Position numbers and translations under genes: made by a program
Part shown: positions 8,314 through 16,824 of the stretch, in pieces
Numbering within the stretch: position 1 is the first letter of the stretch
How the letters are laid out: each line of letters begins with the position of its first letter
Notes under the pieces: model-generated
The model's input: the letters and a program-made list of their open reading frames with translations, nothing else
Database searches by the model: none
Told to the model about the DNA's origin: nothing
NCBI RefSeq assembly: GCF_023822025.1
Contig: NZ_CP082909.1
Location: forward strand, 2,966,001 to 3,030,000
Direction of reading: 5' to 3'
Source of the DNA: Endozoicomonas sp. 4G
Lineage (GTDB): Bacteria > Pseudomonadota > Gammaproteobacteria > Pseudomonadales > Endozoicomonadaceae
DNA length: 64,000 bases

Positions 8314-9873
8314 GTGTTTTTACTCAGTAAATCTTACCATTCAGCCTGCCATCACAGACCCGTCCTGACATTAGTCTCCCTGCTCTTTTTCCTGCTACTA
8401 CCCTCAGAACTTCTGGCTGCACGATGTCCAAAATGCGGCAAGAATTACGCTGATAGTTTCTATTATTACCAATACAAACCCTGCCCTCTATGTCGAATAG
8501 AAGCTGATGATTCTCTGGATGATTCTTCTGATGATGATTCTTTGGATGCTTCTTTAGATGGTTATGCTGCTGACTCTTCTGGTGAATCTTCTGATTTCTC
8601 TTCTGGTGACTCTACTGATTCTTCTGATGACGCTTCTGATGAGGACCTTCAAAATACCGCAAGGCCTTCCCAAGCGTCGGCAACAGCCAATCCTGATTCA
8701 AGCGCTGGTGCACAGGTGGACGAATCCCAGGGAACTCTGGCACTTGCCGTCAATATCTTTAGCCAGGCAGCACGGCGCATTCCTAAAAATTTTTTGATGT
8801 CTCCTGATGGCCTTTTTCAGACATTGGCGCTGTTACTCATGGGGGCTGATGGTGCAACCAAGGCATTGCTTGAAAGCTGCCTGGGAGAAGATTACTCTGA
8901 GCCAGACGGTGCAAAAGCGTCAGACGCAACAGTATCAGGAGCAACAGCCTGTGCACAGGACGAATACTGTATTGCCAATTGCTTGCTCGCATCCCGTCAA
9001 GTTGAACTTCAGGAAACCTATAAAGACCTATTTAAACAGGCAAATGACAATATCAGGGATAACATCAACTTCGCCAATCAGGCGTCGTTACAAATCCTCG
9101 CCGCGGATCTCAACAGACGGTTTTGTGAATTAACCCATGGCATGGTTAAAAAATTTTGCAATGCCCGCGACTGGCAGCCCAATACCATCATAGCGCTCAT
9201 CAATTCTGTTTACTTCAAGGGGTTGTGGGAACGCGCTTTTGAGGCCCGGGCTGGAGGAGGTGTTTTTACTTTGTCCGATGGTGAAATAGTCCATATAGAC
9301 AGATATATGAAGGGAAAAATTAAATCTTCCCAATACGCTCATTACAATCATTGGCAAGCAGTCACCGTTCCTTACCAGGGAGATCACGAAATGGTTCTGG
9401 TTTTGCCTCCTGAAGGAACAATGCCCCACGAGGTATCGCCAGAAATAATAACGGCATTATTTTCATTATTAGCCCCCCGGGAATTAGACTCATCAGATAC
9501 GATATCGCTTGGACTTCCACCCTTTAAAGTTTATTCGGCCACTGATCTGGCTAACATTTTAAGTACATCAAATTTACCTTTAAATGCTCTTTTTACAACA
9601 CCGCTCAGTTTAGGATCTATGTTAACTGACCCTGTACCTGTTGATATAAATATACTTAATCAACATTGTGCTATGGAGGTTGATGAAAAAGGAACCCAGG
9701 CAGCAGCCGTAACACAGATATCTTGTTCCAGATCAATGGAAAGGGCGGGAAGATCCATCCAGTTTACACGACCATTTGTTTATATATTGCGTAATACAAA
9801 AACAGGAAGAATCACCTTCATCGGGCAGATACTTGATCCTCGAAACCTGGGAGCAGGCACTTCAGGGTCGTAA
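8314..9873 (+). CDS. Serpin 6, secreted, with inhibitory hinge and Arg-Ser candidate scissile bond
   Basis: GTG start after AAAAAGGTACACCC. Signal peptide 1-36, one Cys ribbon (CPKCG...PCPLC), then a linker of about 60 residues dominated by Ser, Asp and Glu (SSGESSDFSSGDSTDSSDD). The serpin domain runs from about 125 to the end: SVYFKGLWERAF, AVTVPYQGDHEMVLVLPP, hinge EVDEKGTQAAAV, then TQISCSRSMERAGRS, and TRPFVYILRNTKTGRITFIG. The Arg-Ser pair lies at the expected P1-P1' position, as in antithrombin. It is more diverged from serpins 4 and 5 than those are from each other. Last gene of the array; the stop is followed by unrelated DNA. Confidence 0.85.
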   Translation: MFLLSKSYHSACHHRPVLTLVSLLFFLLLPSELLAARCPKCGKNYADSFYYYQYKPCPLCRIEADDSLDDSSDDDSLDASLDGYAADSSGESSDFSSGDSTDSSDDASDEDLQNTARPSQASATANPDSSAGAQVDESQGTLALAVNIFSQAARRIPKNFLMSPDGLFQTLALLLMGADGATKALLESCLGEDYSEPDGAKASDATVSGATACAQDEYCIANCLLASRQVELQETYKDLFKQANDNIRDNINFANQASLQILAADLNRRFCELTHGMVKKFCNARDWQPNTIIALINSVYFKGLWERAFEARAGGGVFTLSDGEIVHIDRYMKGKIKSSQYAHYNHWQAVTVPYQGDHEMVLVLPPEGTMPHEVSPEIITALFSLLAPRELDSSDTISLGLPPFKVYSATDLANILSTSNLPLNALFTTPLSLGSMLTDPVPVDINILNQHCAMEVDEKGTQAAAVTQISCSRSMERAGRSIQFTRPFVYILRNTKTGRITFIGQILDPRNLGAGTSGS

Positions 9874-9878
9874 CCTCG

Positions 9879-9980
9879 TTAGTCGTAGTCTTCGATCATC
9901 TCTTTGGTCAGCCCGGGAACTCCCTCCGTCACCGTGCTGACCTGCAAGGTTGGCAGATGCAAACCGAAATCGCACTGAGA
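9879..9980 (-). pseudogene. Possible fragment of a DUF2007-like gene
   Basis: Read on the minus strand, this 102-base stretch ends PGLTKEMIEDYD followed by TAA. It resembles the C-terminal part of the DUF2007 protein at 14599-14847 (AGLAKEMIEDYL) in peptide and in DNA. No upstream part or start is visible, so it looks like a decayed duplicate tail. The match is short and could be chance. The remaining bases to 10130 hold A-rich sequence and the leader of the TRAP gene. Confidence 0.3.
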
Positions 9981-10130
9981 AAAACCAAAAAAAACCTTTA
10001 AAAACACGGTACTAATCGAATAGTATTACGCCCGAATACATAAGAACCTAAAGATATAACAATAACTACAAGCCTGGATTGCCTCCCCGATTACGGCGGT
10101 GGCAGTCCCTTACCTCAAGGAGCACAAAGC

Positions 10131-11123
10131 ATGTCTGTTCTGAAAAAAATGGGTATGATCACCTTAGGCGCGGGTCTGGCTGCGGTCACTTCTTCCGCTT
10201 CTGCCGCCACCCCTGAACAGCAGTTCGTAACCATCGGCACTGGTGGTGTAACCGGTGTCTACTACCCTACGGGTGGCGCTATCTGCCGCCTGGTTAACAA
10301 AGATCGTAAAGACCATGGTATCCGCTGCTCCGTAGAAAGCACCGGTGGCTCTGTATACAACCTGAACACCATCCGCTCCGGCGAACTGGACATGGGTATC
10401 GTTCAGTCTGACTGGCAGTACCACGCTTACGAAGGTTCCAGTGCTGAGTTCAAGGATCGGGGGGCTGATAAAAAACTGCGTGCCGTTTTCTCTGTTCACC
10501 CTGAAGCGTTCACCGTTGTTGCCCGTAAAGATGCCAACATCGTTAACTTTGAAGACCTGAAGGGCAAGCGTGTCAACATCGGCAACCCTGGCTCCGGCGC
10601 GCGTGGCACTATGGAGCAGCTGATGGACGTTTACGGCTGGAGCAAGGCCACCTTCTCCCTGACTTCCGAGCTGAAATCTTCCGAGCAGGCCAAAGCCCTG
10701 TGCGACAACAAGGTTGATGCGTTTGTCTTCACCGTCGGTCACCCAAGTGGCACCCTGAAAGAAGCCACCTCTTCCTGTGACACCGTTCTGGTTAACGTAA
10801 CCGGACCGGAAGTTGAGAAGCTGATTGCAGATAATCCTTACTATCGCTCTGCCACTATTCCCGGCGGCATGTACCAGGGTAACAACAAAGACACTACAAC
10901 CTTCGGTGTCGCAGCGACTTTCGTATCTTCTTCTGATATCAATGACGAAGCGATTTATAACATCACCAAGTCCGTGTTTGAAAACCTGGAAACCTTCAAG
11001 AAACTGCACCCCGCCTTCGCCAACCTGAAGAAAGAAGAGATGATAAGCGACGGCCTGTCCGCTCCTCTGCACAGTGGCGCCAAAAAGTACTACGAAGAAG
11101 CGGGCCTGCTGAGCAGCAAATAA
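10131..11123 (+). CDS. TRAP transporter solute-binding protein, TAXI family
   Basis: A 330-residue periplasmic binding protein of a TRAP transporter, of the TAXI subfamily, which delivers a small organic anion (substrate unknown here) to the membrane permease encoded next. Signal peptide residues 1-25 ([14 protein letters not shown], cut before ATPEQQ). Family signatures: [20 protein letters not shown] near the mature N-terminus, [20 protein letters not shown], and [15 protein letters not shown]. Two Cys pairs (ICRL and IRCS near the N-terminus; ALCD and SSCD mid-protein) could form disulfides. ATG start with AAGGAG ten bases upstream. Codon usage is strongly biased and more GC-rich than the serpins, suggesting high expression. 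A terminator-like hairpin separates it from the permease gene. Confidence 0.93.
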   Translation: MSVLKKMGMITLGAGLAAVTSSASAATPEQQFVTIGTGGVTGVYYPTGGAICRLVNKDRKDHGIRCSVESTGGSVYNLNTIRSGELDMGIVQSDWQYHAYEGSSAEFKDRGADKKLRAVFSVHPEAFTVVARKDANIVNFEDLKGKRVNIGNPGSGARGTMEQLMDVYGWSKATFSLTSELKSSEQAKALCDNKVDAFVFTVGHPSGTLKEATSSCDTVLVNVTGPEVEKLIADNPYYRSATIPGGMYQGNNKDTTTFGVAATFVSSSDINDEAIYNITKSVFENLETFKKLHPAFANLKKEEMISDGLSAPLHSGAKKYYEEAGLLSSK

Positions 11124-11179
11124 GCCGTTCACGTCAATGACTGCGATCAGTTTTTCTGATCAACACTCAGTCTGCGCCA

Positions 11180-11214
11180 GACAGGATAGTTTAATGCTGT
11201 CCTGTCCTGTTTTT
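11180..11214 (+). terminator. Terminator or attenuator between TRAP binding protein and permease
   Basis: A 10-bp stem (11180-11189 pairing with 11197-11206, one G-U pair), a seven-base loop, and a five-T run at 11210-11214. It would stop or reduce read-through from the abundant binding-protein gene into the permease gene. Confidence 0.6.
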
Positions 11215-11305
11215 CCCAGATCAATGTTTTTGTTTGTGCACAGCATTTGTGCGACAAGGTCGTTTTATCCGCACAGGACGTGTCATTTGCCAGGAAGTAT
11301 TTTTT

Positions 11306-13867
11306 ATGGAAGCCGTAGTAACCTCTCAGGAAAAAGAGGCACAGGCTCTGGTCCAGCAATCTGACCAGGGAGCCAGATCCCCTGCAGGACTGGCAGGCCG
11401 TCTCGTTATTGCCATTACACTCTGCTGGTCTCTGTTCCAGCTCTGGTACGCTTCACCACTGCCGTTTATTTTCAAAACAGGTATTTTCAACGACACTCAG
11501 GCACGGGCCATTCATCTCGCCTTTGCCCTGCTGTTAACGTTTCTGGCTTTTCCTGCCAGAAAGCTGTCTCCAAGAGACCGGATTCCCGCCCTGGACTGGA
11601 TTCTGGCGATAGCCGCCAGCCTCAGTGCCGCCTACCTTTATCTTTTCAGTACTGAGCTGGCAAGACGCGCCGGCGCTCCCACCACCATGGATCTGATCAC
11701 CGCCGCTACCGGCATGATCCTGTTACTGGAAGCCACCCGTCGTGCACTGGGCCCACCCTTGATGGTTGTGGCCATTGTCTTCCTGACCTACACCTTTGCT
11801 GGTCCTTACATGCCCGATGTTATCGCTCATAAAGGTGCCAGCCTGAACAAAGCATTGTCCCACTTCTGGATTACCACAGAAGGGGTATTCGGTGTGGCCA
11901 TTGGCGTTTCTACCAACTTTGTATTCCTGTTCGTATTGTTCGGCGCCATGCTGGAGCGAGCCGGTGCAGGTAACTACTTTATACAGGTCGCTTTCTCACT
12001 GCTTGGTCATTTGAAAGGTGGGCCCGCCAAAGCTGCTGTGGTTTCTTCAGGACTCAGTGGCGTCGTTTCTGGCTCTTCCATTGCCAACGTTGTCACGACC
12101 GGCACCTTTACCATTCCATTGATGAAACGTGTTGGCTTTCCAGCCCATAAAGCAGGTGCCATTGAAGTGGCCGCTTCCACCAATGGCCAGCTGACACCGC
12201 CTATCATGGGTGCTGCGGCATTCCTGATGGTGGAATATGTAGGCATTTCTTACCTGGAAGTAATCCGTGCGGCACTACTGCCAGCACTGATTTCCTATAT
12301 TGCCCTGTTCTACATTGTGCACCTCGAAGCAGTCAAAGCAGGCATGGAAGGCCTGCCAAGAAGACGAACCAGAACCGCTGCCCGGGCATTAATGTCTTTT
12401 ACCGGCACCTTTGCCGGACTCTGCACCCTGGGAGCCGCAGTCTATTACGGTATAGGTTGGACCCGGCAATATATGGGCGACTTTGCGCCAGTCATTATCA
12501 CAGGCGCTCTGCTGGTCAGCTATTTTCTGCTGGTCAAGCTGGCATCAAGGCAACCTGACCTGCCTGAAGACTCAGAAGCGACCCTGACTCAAACACCTGA
12601 ACCTGCCCCAACCCTGAAACGCGGTCTTTACTTCCTGCTGCCTCTGGTTGTTCTGCTCTGGTGCCTGACGGTTGAACGCTTTTCGCCCGGTCTGTCAGCC
12701 TTCTACTCAACGGTAGTGATGATTGTTATCACTCTGACGCATAAAAGCATGATCCAGTGGTTCAGGAAACACGACATCGATAAAGGTGAAGGCTTCCGTG
12801 ATTTGCTGGACGGTCTTTCCTCCGGAGCCAGAAACATGATCGGTATCGGCGTGGCCACAGCGACAGCGGGAATTGTGGTAGGGGCTGTAACCCTGACGGG
12901 GATTGGCCTGGTGATGACCGAATTTGTTGAGTGGGTATCTGGCGGCAATATCATCATCATGCTGATTTTTACCGCCATTATCTGCCTGATTCTGGGTATG
13001 GGCCTGCCTACCACAGCCAACTATATTGTCGTCTCCACACTGATGGCTCCGGTTATCGTGACCCTGGGTGCACAGTCTGGCCTGATCGTTCCGCTGATCG
13101 CCGTTCATCTTTTCGTGTTCTATTTCGGCATATTGGCAGACGACACTCCCCCGGTAGGCCTGGCTGCCTTTGCGGCTTCAGCCATTGCCCAGTCTGACCC
13201 GATCAAAACCGGTATTCAGGGCTTCACCTACGACATCCGTACAGCGGTTCTGCCGTTTATGTTTATCTTTAATACTGAGCTGCTACTGATTGGCGTAGAA
13301 AGTCCACTGCAACTGGCCATGATCGTTGTCAGTGCGGTTATTGCCATGCTGGTGTTTGCCACAGCGACTCAGGGATACTGGCTGACCAAAACCCGCTGGT
13401 ATGAAACAGCAGCCCTGTTGCTGATCGCATTTACGCTGTTCCGCCCGGGTTTCTTCTGGGATCGCATCTTCCCGGCTTACGAAACCTTTAAAGGCACCGA
13501 GATTGTCCAGGGTATAGAAACACTGCCTGAAGACAGCGAAGCGCGTATTTGGGTTTCCGGTGAAAATCTGGACGGCAAAATCATCAGCAAACTGGCCATC
13601 CTGCCTGCAGGCAGCCTGAACGAAGGCACGGAAAGACTTAGAGAAATGGGTCTTGAAGTGATCGAGAACGAAAACAGACTGATCGTAGACATGGTAGGCT
13701 TTGACAGCCCTGCTGAAAAAGCCGGTATCGACTTTGACTGGCAGCTTGATAAGCTGGAAGCACCTGCGGATCGCCTGCCCAGGGAGATCATCTGGATTCC
13801 TGCCCTGCTGCTGCTGGGAGTCATCTTTCTGGGACAGAGAAAGCGCCGTAACCAACAGGTTTCTTAA
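11306..13867 (+). CDS. TRAP transporter fused permease (DctQM type) with C-terminal DUF3394 domain
   Basis: Inner-membrane permease of the TAXI TRAP system, 853 aa from the ATG at 11306, chosen because AGGAAG lies upstream and the peptide before it is not membrane-like. An earlier in-frame start at 11234 would add 24 poorly supported residues. Hydrophobic N-terminal segments (small Q-like domain) are followed by the large DctM-like domain with SGLSGVVSGSSIANVVTTG, STNGQLTPPIMGAAAF, GMGLPTTANYIV and ADDTPPVGLAAFAASAIA, all typical of TRAP permeases. After the last DctM helices, a soluble C-terminal part of about 130 residues (IWVSGENLDGKII to LDKLEAP) and a final helix form the DUF3394 region often fused to these permeases. 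The unit transports an unidentified substrate using a sodium or proton gradient. Confidence 0.93.
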   Translation: MEAVVTSQEKEAQALVQQSDQGARSPAGLAGRLVIAITLCWSLFQLWYASPLPFIFKTGIFNDTQARAIHLAFALLLTFLAFPARKLSPRDRIPALDWILAIAASLSAAYLYLFSTELARRAGAPTTMDLITAATGMILLLEATRRALGPPLMVVAIVFLTYTFAGPYMPDVIAHKGASLNKALSHFWITTEGVFGVAIGVSTNFVFLFVLFGAMLERAGAGNYFIQVAFSLLGHLKGGPAKAAVVSSGLSGVVSGSSIANVVTTGTFTIPLMKRVGFPAHKAGAIEVAASTNGQLTPPIMGAAAFLMVEYVGISYLEVIRAALLPALISYIALFYIVHLEAVKAGMEGLPRRRTRTAARALMSFTGTFAGLCTLGAAVYYGIGWTRQYMGDFAPVIITGALLVSYFLLVKLASRQPDLPEDSEATLTQTPEPAPTLKRGLYFLLPLVVLLWCLTVERFSPGLSAFYSTVVMIVITLTHKSMIQWFRKHDIDKGEGFRDLLDGLSSGARNMIGIGVATATAGIVVGAVTLTGIGLVMTEFVEWVSGGNIIIMLIFTAIICLILGMGLPTTANYIVVSTLMAPVIVTLGAQSGLIVPLIAVHLFVFYFGILADDTPPVGLAAFAASAIAQSDPIKTGIQGFTYDIRTAVLPFMFIFNTELLLIGVESPLQLAMIVVSAVIAMLVFATATQGYWLTKTRWYETAALLLIAFTLFRPGFFWDRIFPAYETFKGTEIVQGIETLPEDSEARIWVSGENLDGKIISKLAILPAGSLNEGTERLREMGLEVIENENRLIVDMVGFDSPAEKAGIDFDWQLDKLEAPADRLPREIIWIPALLLLGVIFLGQRKRRNQQVS

Positions 13868-13877
13868 GCGTTTCTCT

Positions 13878-13908
13878 CATTCGGGTAGAGCCGATCTCTA
13901 CCCGAATG
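13878..13908. terminator. Bidirectional hairpin between convergent genes
   Basis: A perfect 13-bp stem (13878-13890 with 13896-13908) and a five-base loop lie between the TRAP permease stop and the convergent SRAP gene. There is no long T-run on either side, so termination may be weak, but position and symmetry suit a shared terminator. Confidence 0.55.
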
Positions 13909-13930
13909 CTCCCTGAGCTGAGAGGCCAGG

Positions 13931-14596
13931 TTAAACGTTTGAAGATAGTTTTTTAATACAATTCGCGCCCTTATTTGACACATTATTCACCGTTCTACCC
14001 ACTTTATAGAAAGACAGGTCACTATCCATCTCAGCCGGGTTGTTGAAACTCCCAAGAATCGTTTTATAGCCCTCCCCCAGCCAATCGTTAGCCTGACTCT
14101 GTTGCAGCAAAACGGGCATTCTTTCAGTCAACGGTGTTATATCACGGGTAGCAGGACGGGTGAGAATAGCACAGGACTCGAAACTCAACTGGTCATCCAC
14201 AGGATAGCTTTCCCAAAGACCGGCAAACAGACACAAGCCGCCTGACTTTCGTCGTATATACCAGGGCTGACTTTGATCCCGTAGTTTCTGCCAGTCGAAC
14301 CAGCCATCGGCCAAAACCAGACAACGCCGTTTTTTCAGAGCATTGCGAAACATCGGCTTATCGGCAGCGGTTTCGATTCTGGCATTAATCTGGGCTCTGG
14401 AAAAATCTTGCAACCAGTGAGGAACCAGCCCCCACTTAACCCGGGCAGTAGCTGGCTGACCTGGCTCATTATGCCTGACGATCAGCACCTGCTCGCCAGG
14501 CGCAACATTGTAGGAAGGGATGTTAGCTTGTGGCTGAGGGATACCCAGCCAGCCCAGGCTGATCTGATTAGCCATCAACGTATAACGACCACACAT
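13931..14596 (-). CDS. yedK: SRAP domain protein (YedK/HMCES-like), altered active site
   Basis: A 221-residue SRAP-family protein. YedK/HMCES proteins bind abasic sites in single-stranded DNA and form a thiazolidine crosslink through Cys2. Here Cys2 is present (MCGRYTL) and the Asn of the INARIET motif is kept. Two other family residues differ: the Glu of the GWFEW motif is Asp (DGWFDW), and the conserved His before RxP (IHDRRP in E. coli YedK) is Thr (LTERMP). The His is important for the crosslink chemistry and its reversal, so activity may be changed. The ATG start follows from the obligatory N-terminal Cys2. The gene lies two bases from the DUF2007 gene and is probably co-transcribed with it. 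Confidence 0.9.
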   Translation of the reverse strand: MCGRYTLMANQISLGWLGIPQPQANIPSYNVAPGEQVLIVRHNEPGQPATARVKWGLVPHWLQDFSRAQINARIETAADKPMFRNALKKRRCLVLADGWFDWQKLRDQSQPWYIRRKSGGLCLFAGLWESYPVDDQLSFESCAILTRPATRDITPLTERMPVLLQQSQANDWLGEGYKTILGSFNNPAEMDSDLSFYKVGRTVNNVSNKGANCIKKLSSNV

Positions 14597-14598
14597 AA

Positions 14599-14847
14599 TC
14601 AGTCTTCCTGAATCCGGGCAGATTCTTCCAGAATGGGAGACGCTTTGAGGTAATCTTCAATCATCTCTTTAGCCAGACCGGCATCGTAATCTTCAACATA
14701 AAGTGCCAGCAGACCGCTGGCGGGAAGTTCACCAACAGCACCTGCCAGATAGCTGCCCCCCAGATGGCAGGCAATGCCATGGCTTTCCAGAACATCCTTC
14801 AGGCATTGAGCCTCGAGGAGATTATCAGGGCAGAATATTTTGATCAT
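14599..14847 (-). CDS. DUF2007 family protein (signal-transducing-type small protein)
   Basis: 82 residues starting MIKIFCPDNLLEAQCLKDVL, with GSYLAGAVGELPASG and LYVEDYDAGLAKEMIEDY; this is the usual layout of DUF2007 proteins, which are small ferredoxin-like-fold proteins of unclear function. I chose the internal ATG at 14847 over a longer frame reaching 14925 because the family begins with this peptide and the extra N-terminus overlaps the Sel1 gene. Located just upstream of the SRAP gene on the same strand. A possible fragment of a second copy lies at 9879-9980. Confidence 0.8.
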   Translation of the reverse strand: MIKIFCPDNLLEAQCLKDVLESHGIACHLGGSYLAGAVGELPASGLLALYVEDYDAGLAKEMIEDYLKASPILEESARIQED

Positions 14848-14884
14848 ACGTTTATAAAAGCACAGCCATCGTCGTAAAGTCAGC

Positions 14885-15451
14885 TTACTTAAGGTAGAGC
14901 GTCTTGATCTGACTGACCAGCTCATTTGCTTTAGCTCTCTGGGCGGGGTTGAGCAGTTCAGACAGTTCCTGCTTCTGTTTACGTGCCGCTGCCAGGAAAT
15001 CCCCGGTAGAATCTTCCAGACTCAGGGAAGTCCACATATAGGCAGCAATCAGATTAACGTCTGTACCTGCTCCCTGGTAGTAGCATTTCCCCAGTTCGTA
15101 CTGAGCCTCCGCACTCTTGCCTTCTTGACCCGCCGCCCGTTCGATCAGTTCGAACCCTTTTTCAGGGTCTTTGGCGACACCACCCAGCCCCTCTCGATAG
15201 GCCTTACCCAACAACAGTTCCGCCTGAACATTGCCCTGCCTCACCAGAGGCTCCAGCAAAGAAAGGGTTTGACTGGCATTTTCCGGACTGGCTTTACCAG
15301 CCACCAACAGGCTGCCCGCTTCCAGCATGGCTTGTTTATCGCCGGAGCCGGCCTGCTTCAACAGGGTGGAAAAGTCAGCAGTCCAGCCACTCAGGGAGAA
15401 CAGCAATGTAATAGCCAGCAGCCCACCCTGGCACTTTTTATTCAATGACAT
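14885..15451 (-). CDS. Exported Sel1-repeat protein
   Basis: 188 residues with an N-terminal signal peptide (LLAITLLFSLSGWTA) and Sel1-like/TPR helices: AELLLGKAYREGLGGVAKD-type and AEAQYELGKCYYQGAGTD-type repeats mid-protein, then a predicted helical tail. Sel1 repeats form alpha-alpha superhelices that mediate protein contacts, so a periplasmic adaptor or envelope role is plausible. The partner is not evident. The gene is first of a likely Sel1 - DUF2007 - SRAP transcript on the minus strand and is divergent from the acyltransferase gene; the 194 bases between them should hold both promoters. Confidence 0.85.
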   Translation of the reverse strand: MSLNKKCQGGLLAITLLFSLSGWTADFSTLLKQAGSGDKQAMLEAGSLLVAGKASPENASQTLSLLEPLVRQGNVQAELLLGKAYREGLGGVAKDPEKGFELIERAAGQEGKSAEAQYELGKCYYQGAGTDVNLIAAYMWTSLSLEDSTGDFLAAARKQKQELSELLNPAQRAKANELVSQIKTLYLK

Positions 15452-15645
15452 CTACTACCTCTCGCCATTTTGAGCAGACAACTGCCCAGTTATGTAATTA
15501 TTTAAACGCTCATTTGTAAGCCGTCGAGGGCAAAGTATACACTGGTTACAAAGTGCCACAACCCGGATACAGACCCTTTATTTTAATACCTATATACTCA
15601 ATACTTTCATTCATCGCTGTCATCAAAGGCAATAATCCGCAACAG

Positions 15646-16824
15646 ATGGAACGTTTTGAAGAGATCCGCCCCTATCACGATAGAGAAGTAAGGCCCGTTC
15701 TGGACCGCTTGTTACACGACCGTGAACTGATTCAGGCACTGGTACATCATCAGTACCCCGACATGCCAGGCTTCCTTAATGGTATTGCCGGCTGGCTGAC
15801 GACCATGGGACTGCGCTACAAGCTGAAAAACATTCAGACCATTGACGGGCTACAGCAGATCATTGAACCTTACCTGACCCGTGTCGTTGAAGGCAGCACT
15901 GCTGGTATCAGCTTTTCCGGACTGGATCAGCTCGACAAACAGCAAGCTTACCTGTTCCTGTCTAATCACCGGGACATCGTAATGGACCCGGCTTTTGTCA
16001 ATCTGGCCGTTTATAAACAAGGCATGCAGACCGTTCGAATAGCCATTGGTGACAACCTCCTGCAAAGACCTTTTGTCAGTGACCTGATGCGCCTCAACAA
16101 AAGTTTTATTGTCAAACGCTCCTTAGAAGGCCGCCGGGAAAAACTCAAAGCTTACCAGACGCTGTCAGCCTATATTCATCATTCCATTGATACCGGGCAT
16201 TCCATCTGGATCGCCCAGAGTGAAGGACGGGCAAAAGACGGGGATGACAAAACCGACTCTGCCATCATCAAGATGTTTCATATGAGCCGAAAAGCCGCGA
16301 ATACTTCTTTTGCCGACAGCATTCGCTCCATGAACCTGGTACCCGTATCCATTGCTTACGAATACGATCCCTGCGACATGGCCAAGGCCAGCGAGCTCTA
16401 CGCGACTGAAACCCAGGGCAATTACGAAAAGTTCGAAGGTGAAGATCTGCAGAGCATCGTGACGGGCATTGAAGGCTTCAAAGGCAAGGTTCATGTGGCT
16501 TTTGGCACGCCGCTGACTGGCGAGTATGAGAATGCTAACCAGGTTGTTGAAGCCGTAGACCGTCAGATTTATCAGAACTATCATCTCTTCGCTGCCAACC
16601 TGATTGCCTTTGACCAGCTCCGCAGTCACTACCCCAAAGTGACAGAACTCTCTTTAGAGACTATGCTCGAGAGATTTTGCCCGGAAGAGTCACTCGACAG
16701 TAAAGTCAAAGAATTTAGTGACCGCCTGGCACAGTGCCCGGAGGCTCACCGGCTCTGGTTCCTGAAAATGTATGCAAATCCGGTAATCAATCATTTTTCT
16801 GGACAATGGTATGACCCTGCATAA
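15646..16824 (+). CDS. Glycerolipid acyltransferase (PlsB/PlsC superfamily)
   Basis: A member of the glycerol-3-phosphate/lysophosphatidate acyltransferase superfamily. The catalytic H-x4-D box is in SNHRDIVMDPAF, and further blocks (FIVKRSLEGRREKLKA, WIAQSEGRAKDGDD, MNLVPVSIAYEYDPCD) match the downstream acyl-acceptor binding motifs. The exact acceptor cannot be read. About 392 aa from the ATG at 15646 (MERFEEIRPYHDREV); a GTG at 15553 would add 31 hydrophobic residues and cannot be excluded. Its stop overlaps the next gene by 14 bases, implying translational coupling. Confidence 0.85.
   Translation: MERFEEIRPYHDREVRPVLDRLLHDRELIQALVHHQYPDMPGFLNGIAGWLTTMGLRYKLKNIQTIDGLQQIIEPYLTRVVEGSTAGISFSGLDQLDKQQAYLFLSNHRDIVMDPAFVNLAVYKQGMQTVRIAIGDNLLQRPFVSDLMRLNKSFIVKRSLEGRREKLKAYQTLSAYIHHSIDTGHSIWIAQSEGRAKDGDDKTDSAIIKMFHMSRKAANTSFADSIRSMNLVPVSIAYEYDPCDMAKASELYATETQGNYEKFEGEDLQSIVTGIEGFKGKVHVAFGTPLTGEYENANQVVEAVDRQIYQNYHLFAANLIAFDQLRSHYPKVTELSLETMLERFCPEESLDSKVKEFSDRLAQCPEAHRLWFLKMYANPVINHFSGQWYDPA

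Noticed and set aside
10164-11132. 322-aa minus-strand frame opposite the TRAP binding protein
   Set aside because: Shadow of a highly codon-biased gene; no family features and the plus strand is a clear TAXI protein.
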